From JAFGSZ01 sp964492185 (lineage in GTDB: Bacteria > Bacteroidota > Bacteroidia > Bacteroidales > UBA10428): a DNA stretch of 23,396 nucleotides. Under the pieces are notes generated by a model that saw only the letters and a program-made list of their open reading frames with translations, was not told the DNA's origin and did no database searches. Positions 1-9,238 of the stretch are shown here, one piece after another (position 1 is the stretch's first letter; each line of letters starts with the position of its first letter). The stretch covers positions 1 through 23,396 of the forward strand of contig CAZBJH010000046.1 of NCBI GenBank assembly GCA_964492185.1. Direction: 5' to 3'. The position numbers and the translations under genes were made by a program.

Positions 1-29
1 CTTTAATTATTAAAATATAATTTTTTATT

Positions 30-2810
30 ATGAGGAATATATTAAAATCATTGGTCTTTATAGCCATAATAGGAGTTTTACCTGCTGAAATGTTTGCTTG
101 GCAGGGTATGCCTACTCCACCTTTACATGTGGAAGGCAACAAACTTAAAGATCCTACCGGTAAAGATGTTTTACTTCACGGATGGATGCAGCCAACGGCA
201 AGTTGGTTTAATGGGAACAGGTGGTACGATGATCCGAGCAACTGGCTCGACACCAACAACGTGGCTGGTTTTTTAAATTTCATGAAAAGGATTGCAACTC
301 TTATGACCGACACCAGTCCAAAATACGGCTACGACCATGGATGGTATGCCAGTTTCGTACGTGTTAATACCGATGCCATTGGCGGTTGGTCAGCCAGTTC
401 AGGATTATATGATACCAGCCAGTTTAATGGCTGGATCAATAACTTTATAGTTCCTTATGCGAATCATCTCAGTTCACGAGGCTTATACCTGGTGCTTAGC
501 GCCACCGGACCGATAAATACACCTAATAATGGTGCCCAAAACGCCGGTGTTGTAGAACAACAGCGCCTGCGCACCTTTTGGAGTACCGTAGCTGGTGCTC
601 CGGGCGTTAAAAATGCCAACAATATTATGTTCGAGCTCATGAACGAACCGGTCGATATTGAATCTTCCCCGGGCAATGGCGACTGGGGCAACCACCAGGA
701 TAAATACTTTTCGGCCTTCACAAACTGGATTCAGCCCATCATAGATACGATCCGGAGCACGGGCGCGAACAACGTTATATGGGTTCCGACCCTTGAATGG
801 CAGGGTTCGCCCTACCAATGGGACATATATCCCTTCTCCGGTTCGAATATTGGAGTGGCATGCCATTATTATCCAGCGTATGGTGGTGTGTTCGACAATC
901 CCACCGCGGTGCAAGACCTTTGGGACAGGCAATACAAGCCTGCAGCAGACAGGTGGCCGATGATCATTACAGAAATGTTTTGGACCCCATACCCAAATCA
1001 ACCCTCGAACCTGGTTAACGGTTCCACCTCTGGCTTCGGTAACGCCATCAAAAAAGCTATGGATGACCAGGGCAACGTTTCATACATGGTCGGTTTTATT
1101 GGTGACCTTATTGAAAATCTAAACGAAAGCCCACCGGAAGATTGTATCCTAAGCCCAAGAGAAGGCGCCCAATCTTATTTTCAATGGCTGCCTTCCTATA
1201 CCGTGTATGGTCCCGACGACGGCACCCCTGAATACAATTATGCTTCTGTAACTGATAATAACCCAAAGCAGGTACAGGTGCTTATTAGTCATGCAGTAAA
1301 TAAAGTAAATAACTTTGACGGGTTCACGGTAAAAGTTGATGATCAAGTTGTTGGGATTGATAGTGTTGTTTTAGGTGATTCGACAAACCAGTTGGTAATT
1401 AATTTGAGTGACAGTATTTTTAATGATAATGATATTGTCCTGTCTTACAGTAACGGTAATGTTGTTTCCATCTATGAGAAGAACCTGGTTAACTTTAATG
1501 ATACGTTGGTTGATAACTTGTTAAAAGGTGCTTCCCCAAGATTAACAGGACTTAAAACCAATGAAAATGGCGACACTATCATTGCAATGTTCAATATGAA
1601 AATGAAGCTTCCCTCTGATATTTCTGATTTATCCTTAAATGTAGATTATGAGGGAGATACAAGTTTATCTTTTCTTCAAAGTTCTTTTTTCGATGGTGAC
1701 TCTTCTTCATTAATATTTTCACTGGCCGACCGGGTTTATGCTGATTACAAGCTTTCACTTTCATATACAGGCAATAGCATCGTTTCATCTGACAGCGGTT
1801 TGCTGAAAACATTTTCTGATTTCCCGGTAACGAATAATTCATCCGGATTGCCGGTACATATTATTTCAGGGGAAACAGGAACAGATGGTTCTACAATTAT
1901 TCTGGAGTTTTCAAAGCCAATGGAATTCGCTGTTGGACAATTGGGTCAATTCACCCTTCTTTCAAACGGTACAAGTATCGAGTTAGAAGACTTTTTTATT
2001 TTATACCGTACCAACATCAAGTTTAACCTAACGAATTCGATGCATTATGGCGATACGGTTACATTAAGTTACACCCCGGGAGATATAACTGCTGAAGATA
2101 AAGGCCTTTTAGAGGGTTTTAGTGATTTTAAACTTGCAAATTTGATGAGAGAACCCACATGGGTATCTATACCCAGAAAAATAGAAGCAGAAAATTTCTT
2201 ATTACAATCAGGCACTTCAAATGAGAATACAAGTGATGTTGGTGGTGGGCAGGATGTAGGATATATTGATGATGGAGACTGGTTAGAATATGCAATAAGG
2301 AATAACACTACTGAGACTGAATTTGAAATTACTTTCCGGGTTGCCTCTCCCTTTGGTAATGGCAGAATAGATTATTATCTTAACGATAATTTAGCGGGCA
2401 ATATAATTATCCCGAATACTGGTGGCTGGCAAACCTGGCAGTCAATTGTTGGTGATTTAACCATAGATCCGGGGAATTATTATTTTAAACTGGTAGCTAC
2501 AAATGGCGGTTTTAATATAAACTATTTTCAAATAAAAAACATAGGGACGGGCATTAGTAAGGTAAATGATGATATAATAACTATATATCCCAACCCGGTA
2601 TCAAATGAAATGATTATTATATCCGGGAATTTTCGACATAATAAAGTTGAAATTATTGATATTATGGGTAATATTGTCTTGAGCAGATCAACAGCAGACT
2701 ATGGATCTGAAATTCATTTTCCGGTTAACCTTCCGGATGGTATGTACATTGTGAAATTCAGCAATGAAAAGCAAGTTCAACAGAAGAAAATTATAATAGA
2801 TAATAATTAG
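30..2810 (+). CDS. Secreted GH5-like glycanase with SwmB-like repeats, CBM6 and type IX sorting domain
   Basis: Probable endo-acting beta-glycanase secreted through the type IX system. A signal peptide (residues 1-23, ending MFA) precedes a TIM-barrel domain to about residue 395. LMNEP with E206 looks like the clan GH-A acid/base and IITEMFW with E315 like the nucleophile. From residue 402 come three repeats of about 100 residues (402-500, 501-604, 605-709) resembling SwmB/bacterial Ig-like domains, then a CBM6-like module (711-836, IEAENF near its start and a GDWLEY motif), then a type A sorting domain (841-926, IYPNPVSNE). The tail is shared with the following esterase gene. Base composition changes at the catalytic/tail junction: 32 of 60 bases are GC at 661-720, 18 of 60 at 1381-1440. 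The TAG stop is also the first three bases of an inverted-repeat element. The GH5 subfamily and substrate are not resolved; GH5 itself is a motif-based call. Confidence 0.82.
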   Translation: MRNILKSLVFIAIIGVLPAEMFAWQGMPTPPLHVEGNKLKDPTGKDVLLHGWMQPTASWFNGNRWYDDPSNWLDTNNVAGFLNFMKRIATLMTDTSPKYGYDHGWYASFVRVNTDAIGGWSASSGLYDTSQFNGWINNFIVPYANHLSSRGLYLVLSATGPINTPNNGAQNAGVVEQQRLRTFWSTVAGAPGVKNANNIMFELMNEPVDIESSPGNGDWGNHQDKYFSAFTNWIQPIIDTIRSTGANNVIWVPTLEWQGSPYQWDIYPFSGSNIGVACHYYPAYGGVFDNPTAVQDLWDRQYKPAADRWPMIITEMFWTPYPNQPSNLVNGSTSGFGNAIKKAMDDQGNVSYMVGFIGDLIENLNESPPEDCILSPREGAQSYFQWLPSYTVYGPDDGTPEYNYASVTDNNPKQVQVLISHAVNKVNNFDGFTVKVDDQVVGIDSVVLGDSTNQLVINLSDSIFNDNDIVLSYSNGNVVSIYEKNLVNFNDTLVDNLLKGASPRLTGLKTNENGDTIIAMFNMKMKLPSDISDLSLNVDYEGDTSLSFLQSSFFDGDSSSLIFSLADRVYADYKLSLSYTGNSIVSSDSGLLKTFSDFPVTNNSSGLPVHIISGETGTDGSTIILEFSKPMEFAVGQLGQFTLLSNGTSIELEDFFILYRTNIKFNLTNSMHYGDTVTLSYTPGDITAEDKGLLEGFSDFKLANLMREPTWVSIPRKIEAENFLLQSGTSNENTSDVGGGQDVGYIDDGDWLEYAIRNNTTETEFEITFRVASPFGNGRIDYYLNDNLAGNIIIPNTGGWQTWQSIVGDLTIDPGNYYFKLVATNGGFNINYFQIKNIGTGISKVNDDIITIYPNPVSNEMIIISGNFRHNKVEIIDIMGNIVLSRSTADYGSEIHFPVNLPDGMYIVKFSNEKQVQQKKIIIDNN

Positions 2811-2931
2811 TGTCTGTCCATAATGTCCGATATCCGCGTTGCTGCTTAAATTTTAGATCCTCGAATACTCTAGTATACCGCGGTTTAAAATTTGCGCACG
2901 CCTTGATCTCGAACATTTTGAACAATCACTA
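2808..2931. repeat. 124-bp inverted-repeat element (relative of the 167-bp element)
   Basis: The first 27 bases (2808-2834, TAGTGTCTGTCC...) match the reverse complement of the last 27 (2905-2931, ...CACTA) with about six mismatches. A second inner pair of arms follows (around 2836-2860 and 2880-2902, both with AAATTTTA-like cores). The centre is a small ATACT-CT-AGTAT palindrome near 2863-2874. The outer arm matches the end of the two 167-bp elements, but the interior differs. It carries no reading frame. I infer a MITE-like, non-autonomous element. It overlaps the GH5 stop codon and fills nearly all of the spacer before the esterase gene. Confidence 0.65.
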
Positions 2932-2948
2932 AATAGTAAAACATAATT

Positions 2949-5339
2949 ATGACAAAAGACTATATAACACCTCGATTTTTAATCACACTAATTTGTGTTT
3001 TATTACTTTCAATTGGTTCTAAAGCACAAATAGAACCCATACAGGTTGGGTCAACAACCAGAAATATGCTGGTATATGCACCGGCTGATATTGAGACAAA
3101 CAGACCACTGTTAATTTCCATGCATGGAATGAATCAAGACATCAATTATCAACGAAATCAAACACAATGGGAGTCTGTTGCCGATGCCAATAATTTTGTA
3201 GTTGTATACCCGGCAGGTATCAACAATTCATGGGACCTTTCCGGAACAACCGACACTGATTTCATTTTGGCTATTATTAATGAAATGTTTAATCGCTATG
3301 GCATTGACCGTGATCGTGTCTACCTTTCCGGGTTTTCAATGGGTGGTATGATGACTTATCATGCTGCTACTAAAATAGCTGATAAAATAGCCGCGTTTGC
3401 ACCAGTTAGCGGCTATCTTATGGGAGGGGCAAATACAAATAGTTCCAGGCCTATTCCTATTATCCATACGCATGGTACAGACGATCCAGTGGTGCCTTAC
3501 AGCGGAGTAGAAACCTGTTTGAATGCCTGGGTGTCCAGAAATGGTTGTCCAACTACTGCCCAGGTCACTCAACCCTATCCTATTGACAAACCAAGTTCCA
3601 ATGGAACAAAGTATTATTGGGGACCCGGTACGGATGGAGTAGAAATTGTTTTGTTAAGCCTTGCAGGAAAAGGACATTGGCATTCTATAGATGATAATGG
3701 AGTACATACAAGCCAGGAAATATGGAATTTTTGTAAAAATTATTCGCTCAGTTTTGGTGTTCCTAAATTCAAGTTTGCTTCTGTTACCGATAATATTCCA
3801 AAACAGATTCAATTGATGCTTAGCGAAACAATCGTGGACTCAAATTACTTCAACGGTTTTACGGTGAAAGTTGATAGCCAGGCTGTAACAATTGATAGTG
3901 TTGTTTTAGCCGACACAAACTTATTGGTTATTAATTTAAACGACAGCATTCTAAAAGACAATTTTATTACATTATCTTACAATAATGGCAATGTTTTTTC
4001 AATATATGAAAAAGAACTGGTTAATTTTAATGATACAATAATTGATAACCTGCTTAAAGGCGCTTCTCCAAGAATAATTGAACTTGCAACTAATGAAGAT
4101 GGAGACACTATGATCGCAAGATTTAATAAAAAGATGATGTTACCTTCTGATTTGTCTGACTTGTCGCTAAATGCCGATTACAACGGTGATATAAATATCC
4201 CTATCCTTGAAAGTTCGTTTTTCGATGATGATTCTACCCTATTATATTTTTCCCTGGATGAAAAGGTCTATGCAGATTACGTATTAACGCTCAAATATTC
4301 AGGCAATAACTTTTTTTCGTCTGATAGCGGTTTTCTCAAACCAATTTTCAATTTACCAGTAACAAATAATTCAATTGGTTTACCGGTATATATTGATACA
4401 GCGAAATTAGAAGCAGATGCTTCTTCAATTGTATTAGAATTTTCAAAACCTATGACAATAGTTGATGCACAAACTAACCAATTCACCTTTAAAGTGAACG
4501 GTAAAAGTGTTTCTTTTAAAGATTTCTATCTATTAAAAAATACTATCAATTTTATATTATCAAATAATCTGCATTATGACGATACGCTTTATGTAAGTTA
4601 CACCCCGGGAGATATTACTGCAGTTGATAAAGGGCCATTGGAAGGATTCATTGATTATATCATCGAAAATCCGGTGAGCGTACCTACCTGGTACCAAATA
4701 CCTGGCAAGATTGAGGCAGAAAATTATGCCTTACAATCGGGTATTCTGACCGAAACAACAGCAGATGCAGGAGGTGGTTTGAATGTTGGTTGGATTGATA
4801 ATGGCGATTGGTTGGAATATGCTATGGAAAACGACACTGCAGAAACAAAATTTGATATTACTTTCAGGTTGGCATCAACATCCAGCAATGGAATAATTGA
4901 TTTTTATCTTGACAATCAAAGAGTTGGTGTGATAAATGTACCGAATACGGGAAGCTGGCAGACCTGGAGATCGGTAGTTGATGATATTAAAATCAATCCG
5001 GGTAAACATTATCTGAAAGTGGTTGCCAGAACAGGTGGTTTTAATATTAACTACATAATAATCGAACCAGTGGCAGAAACAGGAATCAGCAAGATTAATG
5101 ATGATCAGATAAATATTTATCCCAATCCGGTTTCCAATGAGATGATTATAAGATTTGCTGATTTTAATCACGATAAAGTTGAAATTATTGATATTATAGG
5201 CAATATGGTACTGAGTAGGCTAACAGCCAATGAACCAGAATTACATATACCCGTGAGCCTGTCGAATGGTCTTTATTTTGTAAAAATCAGCAATGACAGA
5301 CAATTTCAGATTATAAGAATCATTATTAAAAATGATTAA
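2949..5339 (+). CDS. Secreted CE1/PHB-depolymerase-like esterase with SwmB-like repeats, CBM6 and type IX sorting domain
   Basis: Alpha/beta-hydrolase esterase of the LpqC/poly(3-hydroxybutyrate) depolymerase-feruloyl esterase type, probably removing ester groups (feruloyl or acetyl) from plant-type polysaccharide outside the cell. The signal peptide ends at SKA before Q27. LLISMHGMNQ is the oxyanion-loop region. The catalytic triad seen is S130 in GFSMGG, D179 in HGTDDPVVPY and probably H243 in GKGHWHS. After the domain (to about 270) come three SwmB-like repeats (from 274, 372 and 476), a CBM6-like module (580-705) and a type A sorting domain (712-796). The tail is clearly homologous to that of the GH5 gene upstream; one aligned stretch across the first/second repeat border has 43 of 58 residues identical. 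It has inverted-repeat elements on both sides, so it is probably its own transcription unit. The exact ester substrate is unknown. Confidence 0.83.
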   Translation: MTKDYITPRFLITLICVLLLSIGSKAQIEPIQVGSTTRNMLVYAPADIETNRPLLISMHGMNQDINYQRNQTQWESVADANNFVVVYPAGINNSWDLSGTTDTDFILAIINEMFNRYGIDRDRVYLSGFSMGGMMTYHAATKIADKIAAFAPVSGYLMGGANTNSSRPIPIIHTHGTDDPVVPYSGVETCLNAWVSRNGCPTTAQVTQPYPIDKPSSNGTKYYWGPGTDGVEIVLLSLAGKGHWHSIDDNGVHTSQEIWNFCKNYSLSFGVPKFKFASVTDNIPKQIQLMLSETIVDSNYFNGFTVKVDSQAVTIDSVVLADTNLLVINLNDSILKDNFITLSYNNGNVFSIYEKELVNFNDTIIDNLLKGASPRIIELATNEDGDTMIARFNKKMMLPSDLSDLSLNADYNGDINIPILESSFFDDDSTLLYFSLDEKVYADYVLTLKYSGNNFFSSDSGFLKPIFNLPVTNNSIGLPVYIDTAKLEADASSIVLEFSKPMTIVDAQTNQFTFKVNGKSVSFKDFYLLKNTINFILSNNLHYDDTLYVSYTPGDITAVDKGPLEGFIDYIIENPVSVPTWYQIPGKIEAENYALQSGILTETTADAGGGLNVGWIDNGDWLEYAMENDTAETKFDITFRLASTSSNGIIDFYLDNQRVGVINVPNTGSWQTWRSVVDDIKINPGKHYLKVVARTGGFNINYIIIEPVAETGISKINDDQINIYPNPVSNEMIIRFADFNHDKVEIIDIIGNMVLSRLTANEPELHIPVSLSNGLYFVKISNDRQFQIIRIIIKND

Positions 5340-5355
5340 GAAATGTGATACTAAA

Positions 5356-5522
5356 TAGGGTCCGTCTATAAAGTGGGCAAAATGTTTAACCGGACATGTG
5401 TCTGTTCAGAAGGTTCCATTTGTAAGGCTCGCGCGGTCCGGAAACGCGGAGTTTACTTATCGTGAATGAGCAATTTTCGGACAAGCGTAACGCGGCAAAT
5501 GGGACTTTATGGACAGACACTA
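5356..5522 (-). repeat. 167-bp inverted-repeat (MITE-like) element, copy 1
   Basis: Reverse complement of the element at 11702-11868: same length, 13 differences by direct alignment. The ends are TAG(G/T)GTCCGTCTATAAAGT on the left and its near inverse ACTTTATGGACAGACACTA on the right. A third related arm lies inside (about 5398-5423), so the outer right arm pairs with either of two left-side arms. ACTAAATAG occurs both across the left border (5350-5358) and across the right border (5519-5527). There is no coding potential. I infer a small non-autonomous transposable element; it could also act as a strong hairpin behind the esterase gene. Confidence 0.75.
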
Positions 5523-5663
5523 AATAGAGTTTGTCAATAAACTATTATTGAATATTAAAGATTTTATTGGTAAATTGAAAATTGATAAAAATGTAAAATT
5601 AGCAAATGACTAAAAATAATATATTTGATAGAAGAAATCTAATCCTTTAAAATCCATTTAATC

Positions 5664-5715
5664 AGAATGAAACTCTTACCATTAAGAGAGTTTAAAATAT
5701 GAGGTACAAAGACAA
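5664..5715 (+). repeat. Dispersed intergenic repeat, copy A (leader segment)
   Basis: AGAATGAAACTCTTACC at the start and GTACAAAGACAA at the end (5704-5715) match the segment at 23236-23286, which starts AGAATGAAACCCTCATCC and ends with the same 12 bases. The middle is more diverged. Each copy lies upstream of sequence containing GAGCTC(G/A)TGAAC...CATTTAAAA units, so the two loci appear to share one composite repeat. The function is unknown. Confidence 0.55.
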
Positions 5716-5905
5716 AAGGGCATGAATATTTTTATAATCAGTTTACTGGTGAGGGTTACTCATAATAATAATAATTTTATATGGTATTGGCTTCGCCGAG
5801 CTCCACTTCGTTCCGGTTCGTGAGCTCCCTTCGGTCGGTTCGCCGAACGCCTTAAAAAATATAAAAATTTGGTGAGGCAACAACCGATCCCGCGTAAGCG
5901 GGAGA

Positions 5906-5928
5906 GCTCGTGAACACCATTTAAAATA
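5906..5928 (+). repeat. Single unit related to the 24-bp window-end array
   Basis: GAGCTCGTGAACACCATTTAAAA here closely matches the array unit GAGCTCATGAACTCATTTAAAA at 23298-23319. It follows the TCCCGC-GTAA-GCGGGA hairpin and lies about 85 bases before the start of the LacZ-type gene, so it would be in that gene's leader. Confidence 0.5.
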
Positions 5929-6011
5929 AATAACAGGTGAACAACTACCACCAACTTTGATTAAACGAAATAACAAATTAATTACTAATAACTTAAATAA
6001 AATATATTCTT

Positions 6012-9000
6012 GTGAAAATTTACATTATTCATTTCGTTTTTTTTTCAGTATTGTTATTAAATTCAATTATGCTGGAAGCACAAAACCATAATGATTGGGA
6101 AAACACGGCCATCATAGGGATTAACAAAGAAGCTTATCACAGCACATTGATGCTTCCTTCAAAAAAAAATGAATGTAAGGAAATTGTTTCACTTGATGGA
6201 GTATGGAAATTTAAATGGTCTCCAAATCCGGAATCACGTCCGGTCTATTTTTATAAAACCGGTTTTGATATTTCTGAATGGGATGATATTGTTGTTCCGG
6301 GCAACTGGCAAATGCAGGGCTTTGGGAAACCCATTTATACAAATTGGACTTACCCGTTTAAAAAAGACCAGCCGCGGGTAACCAGTGAACCGCCCAATTA
6401 TTATTACAGTTTCGGAAATCGTAACCCGGTCGGCTCTTATGTAACAACATTTGAGGGATACCCTGAAAACAAAGACAAGCAGTTCTATATTCACTTCGAA
6501 GGCGTAAAATCGGCGATGTATGTATGGGTAAACGGAGAAAAAGTCGGTTACAGCCAGAACTCCATGTCGCCGGCAGAATTTGATATAACAAAATACGTGA
6601 AAGAAGGCGAAAACCGCGTTGCCGTGGAAGTGTACCGCTGGTCAGACGGCAGTTACCTGGAAGACCAGGACATGTGGCGTTTAAGTGGGATTTTTCGTTC
6701 GGTGGATCTTTGGATACGTCCCAAAACCCATATAAAAGACTACATGTTAACAAATGACCTGTCCGACGATTTTACTTCAGCAAAAGTTGACGTGAAGGTG
6801 TGGTTGAGGAATACTTCAACAAAAAAAGCCAAAAACATGACAATTGATGTTGTTTTAGGCAGGGAAAACACGGAAGGAAATAAAATAGAACAAAAAATGA
6901 CTATTCCTGGAAACACCATACCGGCATCTTCTACAGAGGTTTTTAATCTCTCATGTATGCTCGACCATCCAATGCTTTGGTCGGCTGAAACACCCAATTT
7001 GTATAGTGTCGACATTATTCTTCGTGATAAAAATGATGTAGTCGAACAATTCAAATATCATTTAGGAATATGCAAACAGGAGGTTAACGGTGAAATATTC
7101 CTGTTCAATGGAAAACCCATAAAAATGAAAGGGGTAAACCGTCATGAGCACCATCCGCGAACCGGACGTTTTGTTGATGAGGAAACCATAAAAAATGACC
7201 TTCTGCTAATGAAGCAAGCGAACATCAATATGATCCGGACTTCGCATTACCCCAATACACCTTTGTTCTATGAATTATGTGATATTTATGGTTTTTATGT
7301 AATGGATGAAGCCAACCAGGAAAGCCATGATTACGGTTTGGGCAATAAAGAACTGGGCGATAACCCTAAATGGACAATGGCCCATACAGACAGGGTTGTT
7401 TCATTGGTGCAACGCGACAAGAACCATCCTTGTGTTGTATTCTGGTCACTGGGCAATGAAGGAGGGCGCGGTATCAACCTGAAAGCTATGGCTGATACGG
7501 TTAGGGCAATGGATACCATACGTGCTGTTTTCTCTGATACAGACCGGTCCCTTTCCGATATTTATGATGATGGTTACCTGCATCCTGACAGATTGAGAGA
7601 AAATGCAAAAAAAGTAAGCGACAAGCCTCTGTTTATGCGCGAGTATGCTCATGCTATGGGTAATTCAGTAGGTAATTTTCAGGAATTCTGGGATGTGATT
7701 TATACCGATAAAAGCATTATTGGAGGTGCTATCTGGGATTGGGTAGATCAGGGAATTGCAAAAAAAATTGATAGTTCAAACATGAGCTATGGTCAAAACC
7801 CAACCAGCTTAAAGCTCAAGAACGATGAATACTGGGCTTATGGAGGTGATTTTGGGGACCATCCCAATAGTGGACCTTTTTGTATTAACGGCTTAATTGG
7901 CCCCGACCGGGTTCAAAACCCGCACTATTATGAGGTCCGGAAAGTCCATCAATCCATCCGCTTTGAACTTAAAAACACAAAACCGCTAAAAGTGAACATA
8001 TTAAATCATTATGATTTTATTGTTACGGATCAATTTGATTTTGTTTATGAATGGCTTGTTAACGGGAAAATCACGAAGGAAGGAAAAATTAATTGTCCGA
8101 CACTGCAACCCGGCCAATCACAAAATATTTCAATTGAAATGCCTGAAAATCAAGAAACCTTAAATGGTGAAGTTATTCTGAACGTGTATGCAAAATTAAA
8201 AAAACCGGAAATTTGGGGTGAACAAGGTTTTTCTGTAGCACGCGAACAGTTTGTGTTAAATAAAGTTGAACAACATAAAATAGCAACTGGCAGCAACATC
8301 GTTGAAGTGATTGATAAACCTACACATATCGTAGTTGAAACCAGTGAATCCAGGTTTATTTTTGACAAAGCAAATGGTGCGCTCAACAGTTGGCAAAAAG
8401 GTAAAACAGAACTTCTTAATGGTAACCTTGAACCGTATTTCTGGAAACCGGCCAATGATAACCAGAAAAGAAACGGCTACAACGAAAGGCTTGGCAAATG
8501 GAAAAATGCTGCTGATACCAGAACCGTGGAAAAATATGAAATTGAAGAAGACCAGGGCATGGTTGTCCTTACTTTTCATATGAAATTACCTGATGTTGTC
8601 GCTGCTTATGAATTAAAGTATACCACGAACGGTGATGGTGCTTTACAGGTGGAAGCAAAGTACACTCCGGAATCGGAAGAAATCCCCCTGATGCCTAAAT
8701 TTGGTATGCACATGTATGTACCATCCGACTTCAACGAAATAAATTGGTATGGGAGGGGGCCTTATGAAAATTATCCCGATCGAAAAACCGGAAGCTTCAT
8801 TGGTTTATATAAATTACAACTGGACAACTTTATTAGTGATTATATTGCCCCGCAGGACAATGCCAACCGTTGCGATACACGTTGGTTTATCCTATCCGCA
8901 CAAAACGGGGGTCATATTAAAATTAAAGGGCTTCAACCACTTTGTTTCAGAGTATGGCCATATACCGAAGAGGACCTTGAAAAAGCAGGTCATCCACATG

Positions 9001-9161
9001 AACTGCCCAAACGGGATTTTGTTAACCTTAACATCGACCTGAACATTCACGGTGTTGGCGGTAACGATTCCTGGGGTTCCAGGACTATTGATAAATACAC
9101 CCTTTCCGGGACCAAAACATACGCGTATGGATTTATAATGGAATATATTAATGAAAATTAA
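6012..9161 (+). CDS. GH2 beta-galactosidase, LacZ-type
   Basis: Large LacZ-type glycoside hydrolase family 2 enzyme of 1049 residues, the usual length for the family, predicted to release terminal beta-galactose from oligosaccharides. A signal peptide (residues 1-23, ending LEA) points to the periplasm. The jelly-roll sugar-binding domain is N-terminal and is followed by Ig-like and TIM-barrel domains. FWSLGNEGG contains E483 (acid/base) and FMREYAHAMGNS contains E544 (nucleophile); TSHYPNTPLFYELCD and VMDEAN are LacZ signatures. The C-terminal beta-galactosidase small-chain-like domain carries WYGRGPYENYPDRKTGS. The start is GTG, chosen because the signal peptide begins immediately after it; no ATG start was seen just upstream. 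It is 77 bases ahead of the GH95 gene on the same strand, so the two are probably co-transcribed. Activity on beta-galactosides is inferred from family; other GH2 specificities are possible. Confidence 0.93.
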   Translation: MKIYIIHFVFFSVLLLNSIMLEAQNHNDWENTAIIGINKEAYHSTLMLPSKKNECKEIVSLDGVWKFKWSPNPESRPVYFYKTGFDISEWDDIVVPGNWQMQGFGKPIYTNWTYPFKKDQPRVTSEPPNYYYSFGNRNPVGSYVTTFEGYPENKDKQFYIHFEGVKSAMYVWVNGEKVGYSQNSMSPAEFDITKYVKEGENRVAVEVYRWSDGSYLEDQDMWRLSGIFRSVDLWIRPKTHIKDYMLTNDLSDDFTSAKVDVKVWLRNTSTKKAKNMTIDVVLGRENTEGNKIEQKMTIPGNTIPASSTEVFNLSCMLDHPMLWSAETPNLYSVDIILRDKNDVVEQFKYHLGICKQEVNGEIFLFNGKPIKMKGVNRHEHHPRTGRFVDEETIKNDLLLMKQANINMIRTSHYPNTPLFYELCDIYGFYVMDEANQESHDYGLGNKELGDNPKWTMAHTDRVVSLVQRDKNHPCVVFWSLGNEGGRGINLKAMADTVRAMDTIRAVFSDTDRSLSDIYDDGYLHPDRLRENAKKVSDKPLFMREYAHAMGNSVGNFQEFWDVIYTDKSIIGGAIWDWVDQGIAKKIDSSNMSYGQNPTSLKLKNDEYWAYGGDFGDHPNSGPFCINGLIGPDRVQNPHYYEVRKVHQSIRFELKNTKPLKVNILNHYDFIVTDQFDFVYEWLVNGKITKEGKINCPTLQPGQSQNISIEMPENQETLNGEVILNVYAKLKKPEIWGEQGFSVAREQFVLNKVEQHKIATGSNIVEVIDKPTHIVVETSESRFIFDKANGALNSWQKGKTELLNGNLEPYFWKPANDNQKRNGYNERLGKWKNAADTRTVEKYEIEEDQGMVVLTFHMKLPDVVAAYELKYTTNGDGALQVEAKYTPESEEIPLMPKFGMHMYVPSDFNEINWYGRGPYENYPDRKTGSFIGLYKLQLDNFISDYIAPQDNANRCDTRWFILSAQNGGHIKIKGLQPLCFRVWPYTEEDLEKAGHPHELPKRDFVNLNIDLNIHGVGGNDSWGSRTIDKYTLSGTKTYAYGFIMEYINEN

Positions 9162-9238
9162 ACATATAAAATTAGCCCTTTAAAAAAATAAGCTCTGAAT
9201 TATCTATAAAAGATTGACTATACTAAAGAAAATAAATT

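Larger units (their letters stand above)
5523..6011. other. Long gene-free leader upstream of the LacZ-type gene
   Basis: About 490 bases without a credible gene. It holds an AT-rich stretch with an isolated TATATTTG (5620-5627) that fits the Bacteroidota -7 box TAnnTTTG but has no matching -33 TTTG. Next comes a dispersed repeat start (5664-5715) containing the hairpin CTCTTA-CCAT-TAAGAG. A GC-rich block (5790-5852) is built from degenerate TTCG/GAGCTC words, and a perfect small hairpin TCCCGC-GTAA-GCGGGA lies at 5887-5902. A repeat unit at 5906-5928 is shared with the tandem array at the window end. Short frames here run through repeats and look spurious. Confidence 0.6.

Noticed and set aside
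483..1001. Long minus-strand frame inside the GH5 gene (172 codons)
   Set aside because: Lies fully opposite a clear GH5-like domain with catalytic motifs; product shows no domain and is a shadow of the GC-richer catalytic region.
2811..2948. A transfer RNA or small RNA gene in the GH5-esterase spacer
   Set aside because: The structure there is explained by terminal inverted repeats related to the 167-bp elements; no tRNA arms were found.
5743..5976. Two overlapping minus-strand frames upstream of the LacZ-type gene
   Set aside because: They run through the GC-rich repeat words and a hairpin; products are low-complexity and resemble no protein, so treated as repeat-derived.
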